DNA from: JABSOG01 sp041583135
GTDB taxonomy: Bacteria > Pseudomonadota > Gammaproteobacteria > Enterobacterales > Alteromonadaceae
Direction: 5' to 3'
DNA: 64,000 nucleotides
Assembly (NCBI GenBank): GCA_041583135.1
Contig: JBFHGJ010000003.1
Location: forward strand, 1-64,000
The notes under the pieces are model-generated. The model made no database searches. It worked only from the letters and a program-made list of their open reading frames with translations, and was not told where the DNA came from. The translations under genes were made by a program, and so were the position numbers. This document shows positions 36,729 through 44,134 of the stretch, piece after piece (position 1 is the first letter of the stretch; every line of letters starts with the position of its first letter).

Positions 36729-37955
36729 TTAGTGATTGTCTTCGTTAAAGCCATTGGCCCATTGGATTGCACTTTGATAAAAATTGCCCAACTCCATCAT
36801 ACTCACTCCGAGCTTTTCAGCACATGCTTCGACCTGTTCCCACTGACCCTTTTCATAATAAATCGCGGTATCAAGATAATCGGACAAATAGCCTTCATGG
36901 CTGATAAGTGCCGCCTGTATCTGTTCTGAAATGGGGAGCTTTTCTAAGATCACATTAAGGGGCTGGTCCAGCAAGGCATCAACTAATGAAAACAGTCCGG
37001 TCAGAAATGCCATGGGTGGATTATCCTTATCTTGCCTGCTATCGGCAATTTGTGCACAAAAGCGTGCGCGAATAATCGACAAGTTCACCAATTCATTTGG
37101 TTTACCTTCGGCCAAGTTTGCCAATGCAATGAGTGAGATAAACTTTTTAAGCTCCAGCTCGCCCATATAGTTGAGGGCATGTTTCAATGAACCTATTTTT
37201 TGATTCGGCGAAAACGCTGAACTATTGATAAAACGCAGTAGTTTATATGACAGCGATACGTCATGTTCAATTAGTTCTGTGATGATATCGAAGTTGAGTT
37301 CAACTTTGGCGGCCTCGGCGATAAGCTCCATCAAGACCATTTTGTTGGGGGTTAAGGCGCGCTGTTTAACCACCTCAGGCTTGGCGAAAAAGTATCCTTG
37401 AAAATATTCAAAGCCGAGCATCTTAAGTTGCTCAAACTCTTGTGCATTTTCCACTTTTTCAGCAAGTAGTTTGATATGGGGGCAATTGATGTCTTTGAGT
37501 CTACGTAGATATTTATTGATTCTCAGTATGTTGGTTTCTTTAATGTCTACTTTGATCATATCGACATAGGGTAAAAGTACATCCCACTTGATGTCGAAGT
37601 CGTGATCATCAAGGGCCAACTTATAACCCATGAACTTGAGTTTTTTACAGGCGTAAACCAATTCATCGGAAATGGGAATGTCTTCTAGAATCTCGACATA
37701 AATCTCATCTTTTGGCAGTGATGTAGGGAAATGATGCAAAAGAGCATCTTCATGAAAATTAATGAAGGCCAGCTTACCGCCAGTTAATTCATTGAGTCCA
37801 AGCAGCAGGTGGTTTTGCGCTAATATTTTTGATGTCGCTTCATCTGGGCAAACGCCGGGAAAACTATTGCTTTTAGCATCTCGAAATAACAGCTCATAGG
37901 CGAACAGCTCCATTTGTGCGTCTAGGATCGGTTGTCGGGCAACATAACAGTACAT
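36729..37955 (-). CDS. EAL-HDOD signalling protein, copy 2
   Basis: A 408-residue paralogue of the protein at 28.8-30.0 kb: EAL-like half with RQPILDAQMELFAYELLFRD, FINF, VEILED, LALDDHDF, KVDI, LLAEKVE and FQGYFF; HDOD half with VSLSYKLLRFINSS and RARFCAQIA. The catalytic loop again departs from active enzymes (ELL; DDHD). AGGAGAGG precedes the ATG. It is inserted, reversed, between ftsX and rpoH and shares its upstream region of 293 bp with rpoH. Confidence 0.9.
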   Translation of the reverse strand: MYCYVARQPILDAQMELFAYELLFRDAKSNSFPGVCPDEATSKILAQNHLLLGLNELTGGKLAFINFHEDALLHHFPTSLPKDEIYVEILEDIPISDELVYACKKLKFMGYKLALDDHDFDIKWDVLLPYVDMIKVDIKETNILRINKYLRRLKDINCPHIKLLAEKVENAQEFEQLKMLGFEYFQGYFFAKPEVVKQRALTPNKMVLMELIAEAAKVELNFDIITELIEHDVSLSYKLLRFINSSAFSPNQKIGSLKHALNYMGELELKKFISLIALANLAEGKPNELVNLSIIRARFCAQIADSRQDKDNPPMAFLTGLFSLVDALLDQPLNVILEKLPISEQIQAALISHEGYLSDYLDTAIYYEKGQWEQVEACAEKLGVSMMELGNFYQSAIQWANGFNEDNH

Positions 37956-38248
37956 AGACCTCTCCTATAAATACTTTACACTTTAAAGTTATCACAAAAG
38001 TCTGAAAAGAAAATGTTAAAAACGCTTATTTACAAATTAAGGGTGGATCAAGATGTAAAAATACGATAAAAAGGACAGCCCACTGAGAGTGCTCATTTTT
38101 AACGCACTGAGGTGACAGTCAGTCGAGTCTGACGAGCTTTGATGAAAGCAAAAAGCGAGTAATCGGGTCTTATTGTCAAAGGGCTTGAATTAGCAATTTG
38201 AAGGATTAAGTGGTAGACTCGGGCCACGCTATACTTAAGAGGTAGTTT

Positions 38249-39118
38249 ATGAATTCACAATTACAGTCTCAATCAATGGCTTTAACCGTTGCCGCTGGTG
38301 GTAGCATTGAGAACTATATTGCGAGTGTCAATAGCATCCCTATGCTCAGTGCCGACGAAGAACGTCAGTGCGCCGAAGAGCTGCAAAACAACGGTGATTT
38401 AGAAGCGGCAAGAAAGCTGATCATGTCTCACTTGCGCTTTGTGGTGCATATCGCCAAAAGCTACTCAGGCTATGGCTTACCTCAAGCAGACTTGATTCAG
38501 GAAGGCAATCTTGGGCTGATGAAGGCGGTGAAGCGTTTCAACCCCGAAGTGGGTGTTCGTTTGGTATCGTTTGCCGTTCATTGGATCAAAGCTGAGATCC
38601 ACGAATTTGTATTGCGCAATTGGCGTATCGTTAAAGTTGCGACCACCAAAGCACAGCGTAAGTTATTCTTTAATCTGCGTAAAAGCAAAAAGCGTTTAGG
38701 CTGGTTTTCTGCCGAAGAAGTGCAGAACGTTGCTGAAACCTTAGGGGTTAAAGAAAAAGACGTGCTCGAAATGGAATCGCGTATGAGCGGTATCGACGTC
38801 GGTTTTGATTTAAATGACGACGACGACGACAATCAAGGCACAAGCAATTTTTCGCCAGTTCAATATCTTGAAGATAAAAGCGGCGACGTTGCAATGGTGA
38901 TTGAGGATGAACAGCATTCAGATCACGCTAACAGTCGTTTAACCAGTGCGATTAAAGCCTTGGACGAGCGTTCTCAAGATATCATTCAGGCTCGCTGGTT
39001 AGATGAAGATAAGAAGATGACGTTACAGGAATTGGCTGAAAAATATGAAGTCAGTGCTGAGCGTGTTCGTCAGCTAGAAAAAAATGCCATGAAAAAATTA
39101 CAGGCAGCGATGAGCTAA
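38249..39118 (+). CDS. rpoH: RNA polymerase heat-shock sigma factor RpoH (sigma-32)
   Basis: A 289-residue sigma-70 family protein. Region 2 shows ADLIQEGNLGLMKAVKRFNPE and RLVSFAVHWIKAEIHEFVLRNW; the RpoH box is KAQRKLFFNLRKSKKR near residue 130; region 4 ends TLQELAEKYEVSAERVRQLE. A run of aspartates (LNDDDDDNQG) is a local addition near residue 193. It directs heat-shock transcription. A strong terminator follows. The upstream 293 bp hold one GACAGTC (38114). Confidence 0.97.
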   Translation: MNSQLQSQSMALTVAAGGSIENYIASVNSIPMLSADEERQCAEELQNNGDLEAARKLIMSHLRFVVHIAKSYSGYGLPQADLIQEGNLGLMKAVKRFNPEVGVRLVSFAVHWIKAEIHEFVLRNWRIVKVATTKAQRKLFFNLRKSKKRLGWFSAEEVQNVAETLGVKEKDVLEMESRMSGIDVGFDLNDDDDDNQGTSNFSPVQYLEDKSGDVAMVIEDEQHSDHANSRLTSAIKALDERSQDIIQARWLDEDKKMTLQELAEKYEVSAERVRQLEKNAMKKLQAAMS

Positions 39119-39141
39119 GTGCTCTGAGCAAAATGACGATT

Positions 39142-39171
39142 AAAAAAGCCGCTGATTATTGCGGCTTTTTT
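39142..39171. terminator. Bidirectional terminator between rpoH and slmA
   Basis: AAAAAAGCCGC and GCGGCTTTTTT form an 11-bp stem around an 8-nt loop (39142-39171). A- and T-runs on both sides let it serve rpoH and the convergent slmA-coaBC direction. Confidence 0.93.
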
Positions 39172-39220
39172 GTTTGCTCGGCGAAGCCGGCAAACCCGTC
39201 TGGGCCTTGATTGCTCTTAT

Positions 39221-39808
39221 CTAGAACCAAGAGCTTTGCATGTGATGCCATTGACTGTCAAAGTGCATAGTCGGCAGGCGTTTAAAGTCGCTTCGGACAA
39301 ACTGGTTAAATTTACCTTCGACGAACGCCAATAAGGTATTGGCCAATAATGCCTCATCTATTTTTAAGTCTTTGCCTTCTCTTAAGCGACTTTCTCGTAA
39401 CACCTGTTTAAGTTGGGTTTCTAACTTGTCGTAAAAGTTGCTGACACGCTCTCTAAGCCGGTCCTGTTCACCTAGCAAGGCATCCCCTGTCAAGATGCGA
39501 CTTATCCCCGGATTTTGCTCTGCAAAGCCCAACAGTAACTTCAAAATGGTTTCAACCCGTGGCACCACCGATTTTTCTTTATCGATAATTAAATTGATCC
39601 GGCTTAACAGCGAATCTTCGATAAATTCGATAAGTCCTTCGAACATTCGGGTTTTGCTGGGAAAGTGACGGTATAGCGCCGCCTCTGATACGCCGACCTG
39701 TTGTGCCAGTTTGGCGGTGGTGATGCGCTGACCTGGGTTGTTTTCCAACATCAGTGCTAAGCATTGTAAAATTTGATCTTTGCGGTTACTTCGATTTTTC
39801 GCGGCCAT
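39221..39808 (-). CDS. slmA: Nucleoid occlusion factor SlmA
   Basis: A 195-residue TetR-family protein. The DNA-binding domain reads TAKLAQQVGVSEAALYRHFP near residue 30, close to the E. coli SlmA recognition helix as I recall it, and LTGDALLGEQDRLRERV near residue 107 matches the FtsZ-interacting part. It blocks FtsZ assembly over the nucleoid when bound to its DNA sites. It ends the coaBC-slmA unit (3 bp gap), a conserved pairing. One GACAGTC lies near the 3' end, coding DSQ. Confidence 0.95.
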   Translation of the reverse strand: MAAKNRSNRKDQILQCLALMLENNPGQRITTAKLAQQVGVSEAALYRHFPSKTRMFEGLIEFIEDSLLSRINLIIDKEKSVVPRVETILKLLLGFAEQNPGISRILTGDALLGEQDRLRERVSNFYDKLETQLKQVLRESRLREGKDLKIDEALLANTLLAFVEGKFNQFVRSDFKRLPTMHFDSQWHHMQSSWF

Positions 39809-39811
39809 GGG

Positions 39812-41020
39812 TTATTTGTCTTCGCGCTTAGAATAATGTTGAACGATTAACTCTAGTAAGTCTTTGCCTAGTTGAGTTTTATCTGATAATGGCAGGCTGT
39901 GCTGGCCGCCGTGCCAGAACACGTCTAGAGCATTGTGTTCGGTGTTAAAGCCTTGTCCGGGTGTGGCGACGTTATTGGCGCAGATCATGTCCAGTGATTT
40001 ACGCTGCATTTTTTCTCGAGCGTATTGTTCAACATCTTGGGTTTCGGCAGCAAAGCCGACAGTGAAAGGGCGGTTTTCTTTTAACTGAGCAACGTCTGCC
40101 ACGATATCGGGATTTTTAACTAAGGTGACTGTCATGCTATCGCCAGCTTTCTTAATTTTTTGCGTGGCGATGTCAGCACAACGATAATCGGCGACCGCAG
40201 CGCAGGCGATGAAAATATCAGATTGTGGTGCCAACGTCATTGCCGCTTGATGCATATCTAGCGCACTTTCAATGTCGATGACTTCTGCCCCTTGAGGCAC
40301 GTCGATGGCTACTTTGCCACTGATTAACTTGACTGTCGCACCTAGTGCCAGAGCCGCTTTGGCAATGGCATATCCCATTTTGCCTGAACTGTGGTTGCTG
40401 ATGTAGCGAACTGGGTCAAGTGCTTCACGGGTCGGTCCTGCTGTGATAGTGACTGTCACGCCAGTTAGTATTTGCTTGGTGCTGAAGTGTTGTTCTAGCA
40501 AAGTCACCAGTGCCATTGGCTCTAGCATTCGTCCGGGTCCTATGTCACCACAGGCTTGCTCTCCACTGGCAGGTCCCCAGATGAGTGCTCCGCGTTTGGA
40601 TAAGTTCGCTATATTGCTTTGTGTTGCCGGGTTGGCATACATTTGCCGGTTCATCGCCGGAGCGACGGCCAACGGGGCGGCTGTGGCCAATACCACCGCT
40701 GTCAACAAGTCATTGGCGAGTCCGGCATTGATACGAGCAATGACATCAGCACTGGCGGGTGCCACCAACATTAGGTCTGCCCACTTGGCCAATTCGATAT
40801 GACCCATTGCCGCTTCGGCAGCAGGGTCTAGCAAATCGTCGCTGACAGGGTGACCGCTGACGGCCTGTAAAGTGAGTGGTGTAATAAAGGCTTTGGCCCC
40901 TTCGGTCATGATAACTCGGACATTGGCGCCACGTTCTTTTAGACGTCGGGTTAGTTCGGCGCATTTGTAGGCGGCGATACCACCGCTAATGGCCAACAAT
41001 ATATTTTTATCGGTTAGCAA
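39812..41020 (-). CDS. coaBC: Bifunctional CoaBC (phosphopantothenoylcysteine synthetase/decarboxylase)
   Basis: A 402-residue enzyme. CoaC half: SGGIAAYKCAELTR, ANDLLTAVVLA, PAMNRQMYANPATQSN (PxMNxxM) and the catalytic cysteine in QACGDIGPGRM near residue 158. CoaB half: AGPTREALDPVRYISNHSSGKMG near residue 195 and the KIKK segment near 283. It makes 4'-phosphopantetheine for coenzyme A. No ATG is in frame near the start; TTG at 41020 gives the conserved N-terminus. The gene contains three GACAGTC motifs (40127, 40331, 40451 on the plus strand as GACTGTC), all coding Thr-Val. Confidence 0.96.
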   Translation of the reverse strand: MLTDKNILLAISGGIAAYKCAELTRRLKERGANVRVIMTEGAKAFITPLTLQAVSGHPVSDDLLDPAAEAAMGHIELAKWADLMLVAPASADVIARINAGLANDLLTAVVLATAAPLAVAPAMNRQMYANPATQSNIANLSKRGALIWGPASGEQACGDIGPGRMLEPMALVTLLEQHFSTKQILTGVTVTITAGPTREALDPVRYISNHSSGKMGYAIAKAALALGATVKLISGKVAIDVPQGAEVIDIESALDMHQAAMTLAPQSDIFIACAAVADYRCADIATQKIKKAGDSMTVTLVKNPDIVADVAQLKENRPFTVGFAAETQDVEQYAREKMQRKSLDMICANNVATPGQGFNTEHNALDVFWHGGQHSLPLSDKTQLGKDLLELIVQHYSKREDK

Positions 41021-41128
41021 AATGACACTCAGCTGCTAGGCTTAGTTTAACGGAAGTCAAAGAATATCAAATTTAACCGGTTTTTATTACGGTTTTTTTT
41101 CATGTCACAACAACAAGGAGTGTGTCTT

Positions 41129-41800
41129 ATGAATCTCAAGCTATGGCCTGACGAAGAGCGTCCTCGTGAAAAACTGATGATGCAGGGCAGTGAAAACCTT
41201 TCTGACGCTGAGTTACTGGCCATTTTTTTACGTACTGGGGTTGCCGGTATGAACGCAGTTGACCTCTCTCGGCATCTACTCGGACACTTTGGTACGCTAA
41301 GAGCCTTATTAGGCGCTTCATTTGACGAATTTTGCAGTCAAAAAGGGTTAGGGCAGGCAAAATATGTTCAGCTACAGGCCGTTTTGGAAATGTCCCGGCG
41401 CTATTTCGGCGAGCATGCTCGAAGTGTGGATATTTTGGCTTCGCCCCATGTGGTGAAAGAGTTTTTACGGCAGAAACTACAAGATCAAGAAGATGAAGTG
41501 TTTGCGATTTTATACCTCGACAGTGGTCACGGTATATTGCATTATGAGGCGCTTTTTAGAGGCACTATCGATGGTGCGATGGTTTATCCCCGCGTAGTGA
41601 TCAAAAAGGTATTGGAACATAAAGCGACGGCGGTGATCTTTGCACACAATCACCCTTCAGGCGCCTGTGATCCGAGCAAAGCCGATATTGCGATCACCGA
41701 TCGTTTAAAAAAGGCATTGGATCTTATCGATGTGAGGGTGCTTGATCATTATGTCGTCGGTGCAGATGTCGTATCGTTTTCTGAAAGAGGGCTAATTTAG
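41129..41800 (+). CDS. radC: RadC family protein (JAB/MPN domain)
   Basis: A 223-residue protein. The ATG at 41129 is chosen over 41102 because AAGGAG lies 8 bp before it and the product begins with the conserved LWPDEERPREKLM. The N-terminal helix-hairpin-helix part is followed by the JAB/MPN metal motif AHNHPSGACDPSKAD near residue 171. Despite the name, a role in DNA repair is doubtful in the literature. Divergent from coaBC, as in other gammaproteobacteria. Confidence 0.94.
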   Translation: MNLKLWPDEERPREKLMMQGSENLSDAELLAIFLRTGVAGMNAVDLSRHLLGHFGTLRALLGASFDEFCSQKGLGQAKYVQLQAVLEMSRRYFGEHARSVDILASPHVVKEFLRQKLQDQEDEVFAILYLDSGHGILHYEALFRGTIDGAMVYPRVVIKKVLEHKATAVIFAHNHPSGACDPSKADIAITDRLKKALDLIDVRVLDHYVVGADVVSFSERGLI

Positions 41801-41921
41801 CGGCACAGAGTGAGCGAATGCAGAAAAAAACTTTATTTTACAACTCTTTATTAAGTTCATGAAAATAAAGAAGATTATATCGAAGTTGCAATCAAGTGCT
41901 TAAAAAGCAATAAATAAGCGT

Positions 41922-41950
41922 TTGATCTTTACTGTTAAATCTTGTATAAA
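41922..41950 (+). promoter_or_regulatory. Sigma-70 promoter of rpmB-rpmG
   Basis: TTGATC (41922-41927) and TATAAA (41945-41950) with an exact 17-bp gap, within AT-rich DNA and about 77 bp before rpmB. Confidence 0.75.
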
Positions 41951-42027
41951 ATGCGCCCTTTATGAATATTAGAGCAATGCCAAGTGAGGGGTTGCTTCGA
42001 ACTTAAGTTATTTGGAGACCAGTAACA

Positions 42028-42264
42028 ATGTCTAGAGTATGCCAAGTGACAGGTAAGCGCCCGGTGGTTGGCAATAACCGCTCACACGCCATGAATGCTA
42101 CCAAGCGTCGCTTCCTGCCAAACCTTCAAACTCACCGCTTTTGGGTTGAGAGCGAAAAACGTTTCGTGAAATTACGTTTAACCACCAAAGGTATGCGTAT
42201 TATCGATAAGAAAGGTATCGATACTGTTTTGGCTGAGATCCGCGCTCGCGGTGAAAAAGTATAA
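42028..42264 (+). CDS. rpmB: Ribosomal protein L28
   Basis: A 78-residue basic protein beginning SRVCQVTGKRPVVGNNRSHA and ending EIRARGEKV, identical in layout to L28 of E. coli (78 residues). GGAGA lies upstream of the ATG. It is a component of the large subunit, first of the rpmB-rpmG pair, with its own strong promoter. Confidence 0.98.
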   Translation: MSRVCQVTGKRPVVGNNRSHAMNATKRRFLPNLQTHRFWVESEKRFVKLRLTTKGMRIIDKKGIDTVLAEIRARGEKV

Positions 42265-42275
42265 GGAACTGAAAA

Positions 42276-42431
42276 ATGCGTGATAAAATCCGTTTGGTTT
42301 CAACTGCTGGTACAGGTTATTTCTATACCACTGACAAAAACAAGCGCACCATGCCTGCTAAAATGGAGATCAAAAAATACGATCCTAAAGTACGCAAGCA
42401 TGTTGTATTTAAAGAAGCCAAAATCAAGTAA
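42276..42431 (+). CDS. rpmG: Ribosomal protein L33
   Basis: A 51-residue basic protein: MRDKIRLVSTAGTGYFYTT, then KNKRTMPAKMEIKKYDPK and VFKEAKIK. It matches bacterial L33 in length and sequence. It follows rpmB by 11 bp with AAGGAA before the ATG. It lacks the CxxC pairs of the zinc-binding form of L33. A terminator follows at once. Confidence 0.98.
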   Translation: MRDKIRLVSTAGTGYFYTTDKNKRTMPAKMEIKKYDPKVRKHVVFKEAKIK

Positions 42432-42454
42432 TTGGCGCTTTAAAGCACTGAATT

Positions 42455-42483
42455 AAAAACCCGGCAATTGTCGGGTTTTTTTA
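42455..42483 (+). terminator. Rho-independent terminator of rpmB-rpmG
   Basis: A stem AAAAACCCGGC / GTCGGGTTTTT (with one G-T pair) and a short AATT loop, followed by a T-run, 24 bp after the rpmG stop. Confidence 0.93.
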
Positions 42484-42542
42484 TGCCTGTGCAAAGGCCT
42501 TGTATTTTCGTTATTGTCGTAAATTTGTTTAACAGGATTAGT

Positions 42543-42600
42543 GACTGTCTAGCTTAAGTGTTGTGACTGTCTAACTTACTTTGCCTAAGTGACTGTCCAG
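42543..42600. repeat. Three clustered GTGACTGTCYA motifs
   Basis: GACTGTC occurs at 42543, 42565 and 42591 (gaps 22 and 26 bp), each as GTGACTGTCTAGC, GTGACTGTCTAAC and GTGACTGTCCAGC. The cluster lies just after the rpmG terminator in otherwise non-coding DNA. Same motif family as the arrays at 36.5, 45.7 and 60.2 kb. Confidence 0.95.
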
Positions 42601-42687
42601 CAGTTCAAGTAATATAGATGCACTATTGACCATCTCAGGTTATGATACAGCTCTTTGTGATAGTTTGAGTTGGACTCTCGCCGGAAA

Positions 42688-43182
42688 ATGTTGCGACTGA
42701 GCAGAAAAGGCTGGAATAACATACTGATATTTTCCATGTTCATTATGATCATGGTGTTTAATGGCTTGCACAAGCGCATTGAATTTGGTGATGTATCGCC
42801 AACTGATGTACCTCTGCTACCTGAAGGGGAGCTGGTGTTAACAATGCGATTAGGTGATATCGCCATTGAACGTATTGGTCAAAGCTGGCGAACCAATCCT
42901 AACGTCGATGTTGATGCCGAGCAGTTGGCAAAGTTAATGTTTCGATGGAAAGGGCAGCGAGCACAGTGGCATCAGCAGGATGAAGAAGCTAAGTTGATGA
43001 CCGAAGGCACTGAGCCGGAGCACTTTGTTATTGTCACCTTGGCCGGCAAAAGCGATGGCGCCGTTTATACTTTTTATCCCCAACTTGAACGAGTGTGGGT
43101 ACGTGACCAATATCAACAGCGTTGGTTGGAAATTTCCAAAGCACAGCTCGAACTGCTTATTCCCAAACCATTTAGACCTTAA
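42688..43182 (+). CDS. Membrane-anchored protein of unknown function upstream of mutM
   Basis: A 164-residue protein: a basic start (MLRLSRKG), one membrane helix (residues 11-27, ILIFSMFIMIMVFNG), then a soluble part of about 135 residues likely in the periplasm, with EGELVLTMRLGDIAIERIG and a closing WLEISKAQLELLIP. Looks like a conserved hypothetical protein in this gene place in Shewanella-type genomes, from memory. The ATG at 42688 is preferred over TTG at 42670. It ends 16 bp before mutM and is probably co-transcribed with it. Confidence 0.75.
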   Translation: MLRLSRKGWNNILIFSMFIMIMVFNGLHKRIEFGDVSPTDVPLLPEGELVLTMRLGDIAIERIGQSWRTNPNVDVDAEQLAKLMFRWKGQRAQWHQQDEEAKLMTEGTEPEHFVIVTLAGKSDGAVYTFYPQLERVWVRDQYQQRWLEISKAQLELLIPKPFRP

Positions 43183-43198
43183 TTATTGCTGGACAGTC

Positions 43199-44008
43199 AT
43201 GCCTGAGTTACCTGAAGTTGAAGTCACCCGTATGGGGATTGAGCCCCACATTAAAGGCCGCAAAGTCGTTCAAGTGGATGTTAGAAATGGTCGGCTACGC
43301 TGGCCTGTGCCTGAACAGGTTCAGCTGTTGGTTGGGCAGCAGGTGCTTAGTGTCGAGCGTCGAGCCAAATATTTATTGATCAATACGGCTGTCGGAACTG
43401 CGATATTGCATTTAGGCATGTCGGGCAAGTTACGCTGTATCGGCAAAGATACGCCACTGCAAAAACATGATCATATTGATATTGTGTTCGACAACGATAT
43501 TGTTATGCGATTTAACGACCCTAGGCGCTTTGGTGCCATGTTGTGGCATGAGGGGGATGGCGTGCATAGCGTGTTGTCTCACTTAGGTCCTGAGCCGTTC
43601 GATGACGCGTTTAGTGCAGATTATCTCTATCAGCTCTCACGAGGCAAGCAAAGTGCCATTAAGCAGTTTATTATGGACAACAAAGTCGTGGTTGGCGTAG
43701 GTAATATTTATGCCAACGAATCGCTATTTAAAGCTGGTATTCATCCCAAATTGGCAGCGGGGAAGGTGAGTAAAAAGCGCTATGAGGCGCTGACACCAAT
43801 TATCATTGACACATTAAAGCGGGCAATTGCACAAGGTGGCACTACTCTTAAAGATTTTGCACAATCTGATGGTAAACCGGGCTATTTTGCTCAAGAGCTG
43901 TTGGTGTATGGTCGTAAGGGCGAGGCATGCGTTAATTGCCAGTCGGTACTGAAAGAGATCCGTCTCGGTCAGCGTTCCACAGTTTTTTGTCCACAGTGTC
44001 AGCGCTAG
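43199..44008 (+). CDS. mutM: Formamidopyrimidine-DNA glycosylase MutM (Fpg)
   Basis: A 269-residue base-excision enzyme. The N-terminus MPELPEVEV supplies the catalytic proline-2 and glutamate-3 and fixes the start at 43199. The helix-two-turn-helix lies near residue 165 (VVGVGNIYANESLF), and the C-terminal zinc finger is CVNCQSVLKE...TVFCPQCQR. It removes 8-oxoguanine from DNA. The start codon is directly preceded by TGCTGGACAGTC, one copy of the region's motif, which takes the place of a normal ribosome-binding site. Confidence 0.97.
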   Translation: MPELPEVEVTRMGIEPHIKGRKVVQVDVRNGRLRWPVPEQVQLLVGQQVLSVERRAKYLLINTAVGTAILHLGMSGKLRCIGKDTPLQKHDHIDIVFDNDIVMRFNDPRRFGAMLWHEGDGVHSVLSHLGPEPFDDAFSADYLYQLSRGKQSAIKQFIMDNKVVVGVGNIYANESLFKAGIHPKLAAGKVSKKRYEALTPIIIDTLKRAIAQGGTTLKDFAQSDGKPGYFAQELLVYGRKGEACVNCQSVLKEIRLGQRSTVFCPQCQR

Positions 44009-44021
44009 CAAATTGTCTGGC

Positions 44022-44045
44022 CCTTGATATTGCCATAGATCAAGG
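44022..44045. promoter_or_regulatory. Inverted repeat CCTTGAT/ATCAAGG upstream of chemoreceptor
   Basis: CCTTGAT (44022-44028) and ATCAAGG (44039-44045) are exact complements separated by 10 bp, 90 bp before the PAS chemoreceptor start. Possible operator; no T-run follows. Confidence 0.45.
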
Positions 44046-44134
44046 ATTGTTCTAGTATTTCAACAATATACCCTATACGTAACCCTTGACGGTGTGGCCT
44101 GAACTTGCGCTACAGGCGTTTTTGGAAGGAAAGA

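Noticed and set aside
44022..44045. FNR/CRP-type binding site
   Set aside because: The arms TTGAT/ATCAA match FNR halves but the gap is 10-12 bp rather than 4, so no FNR site can be claimed.
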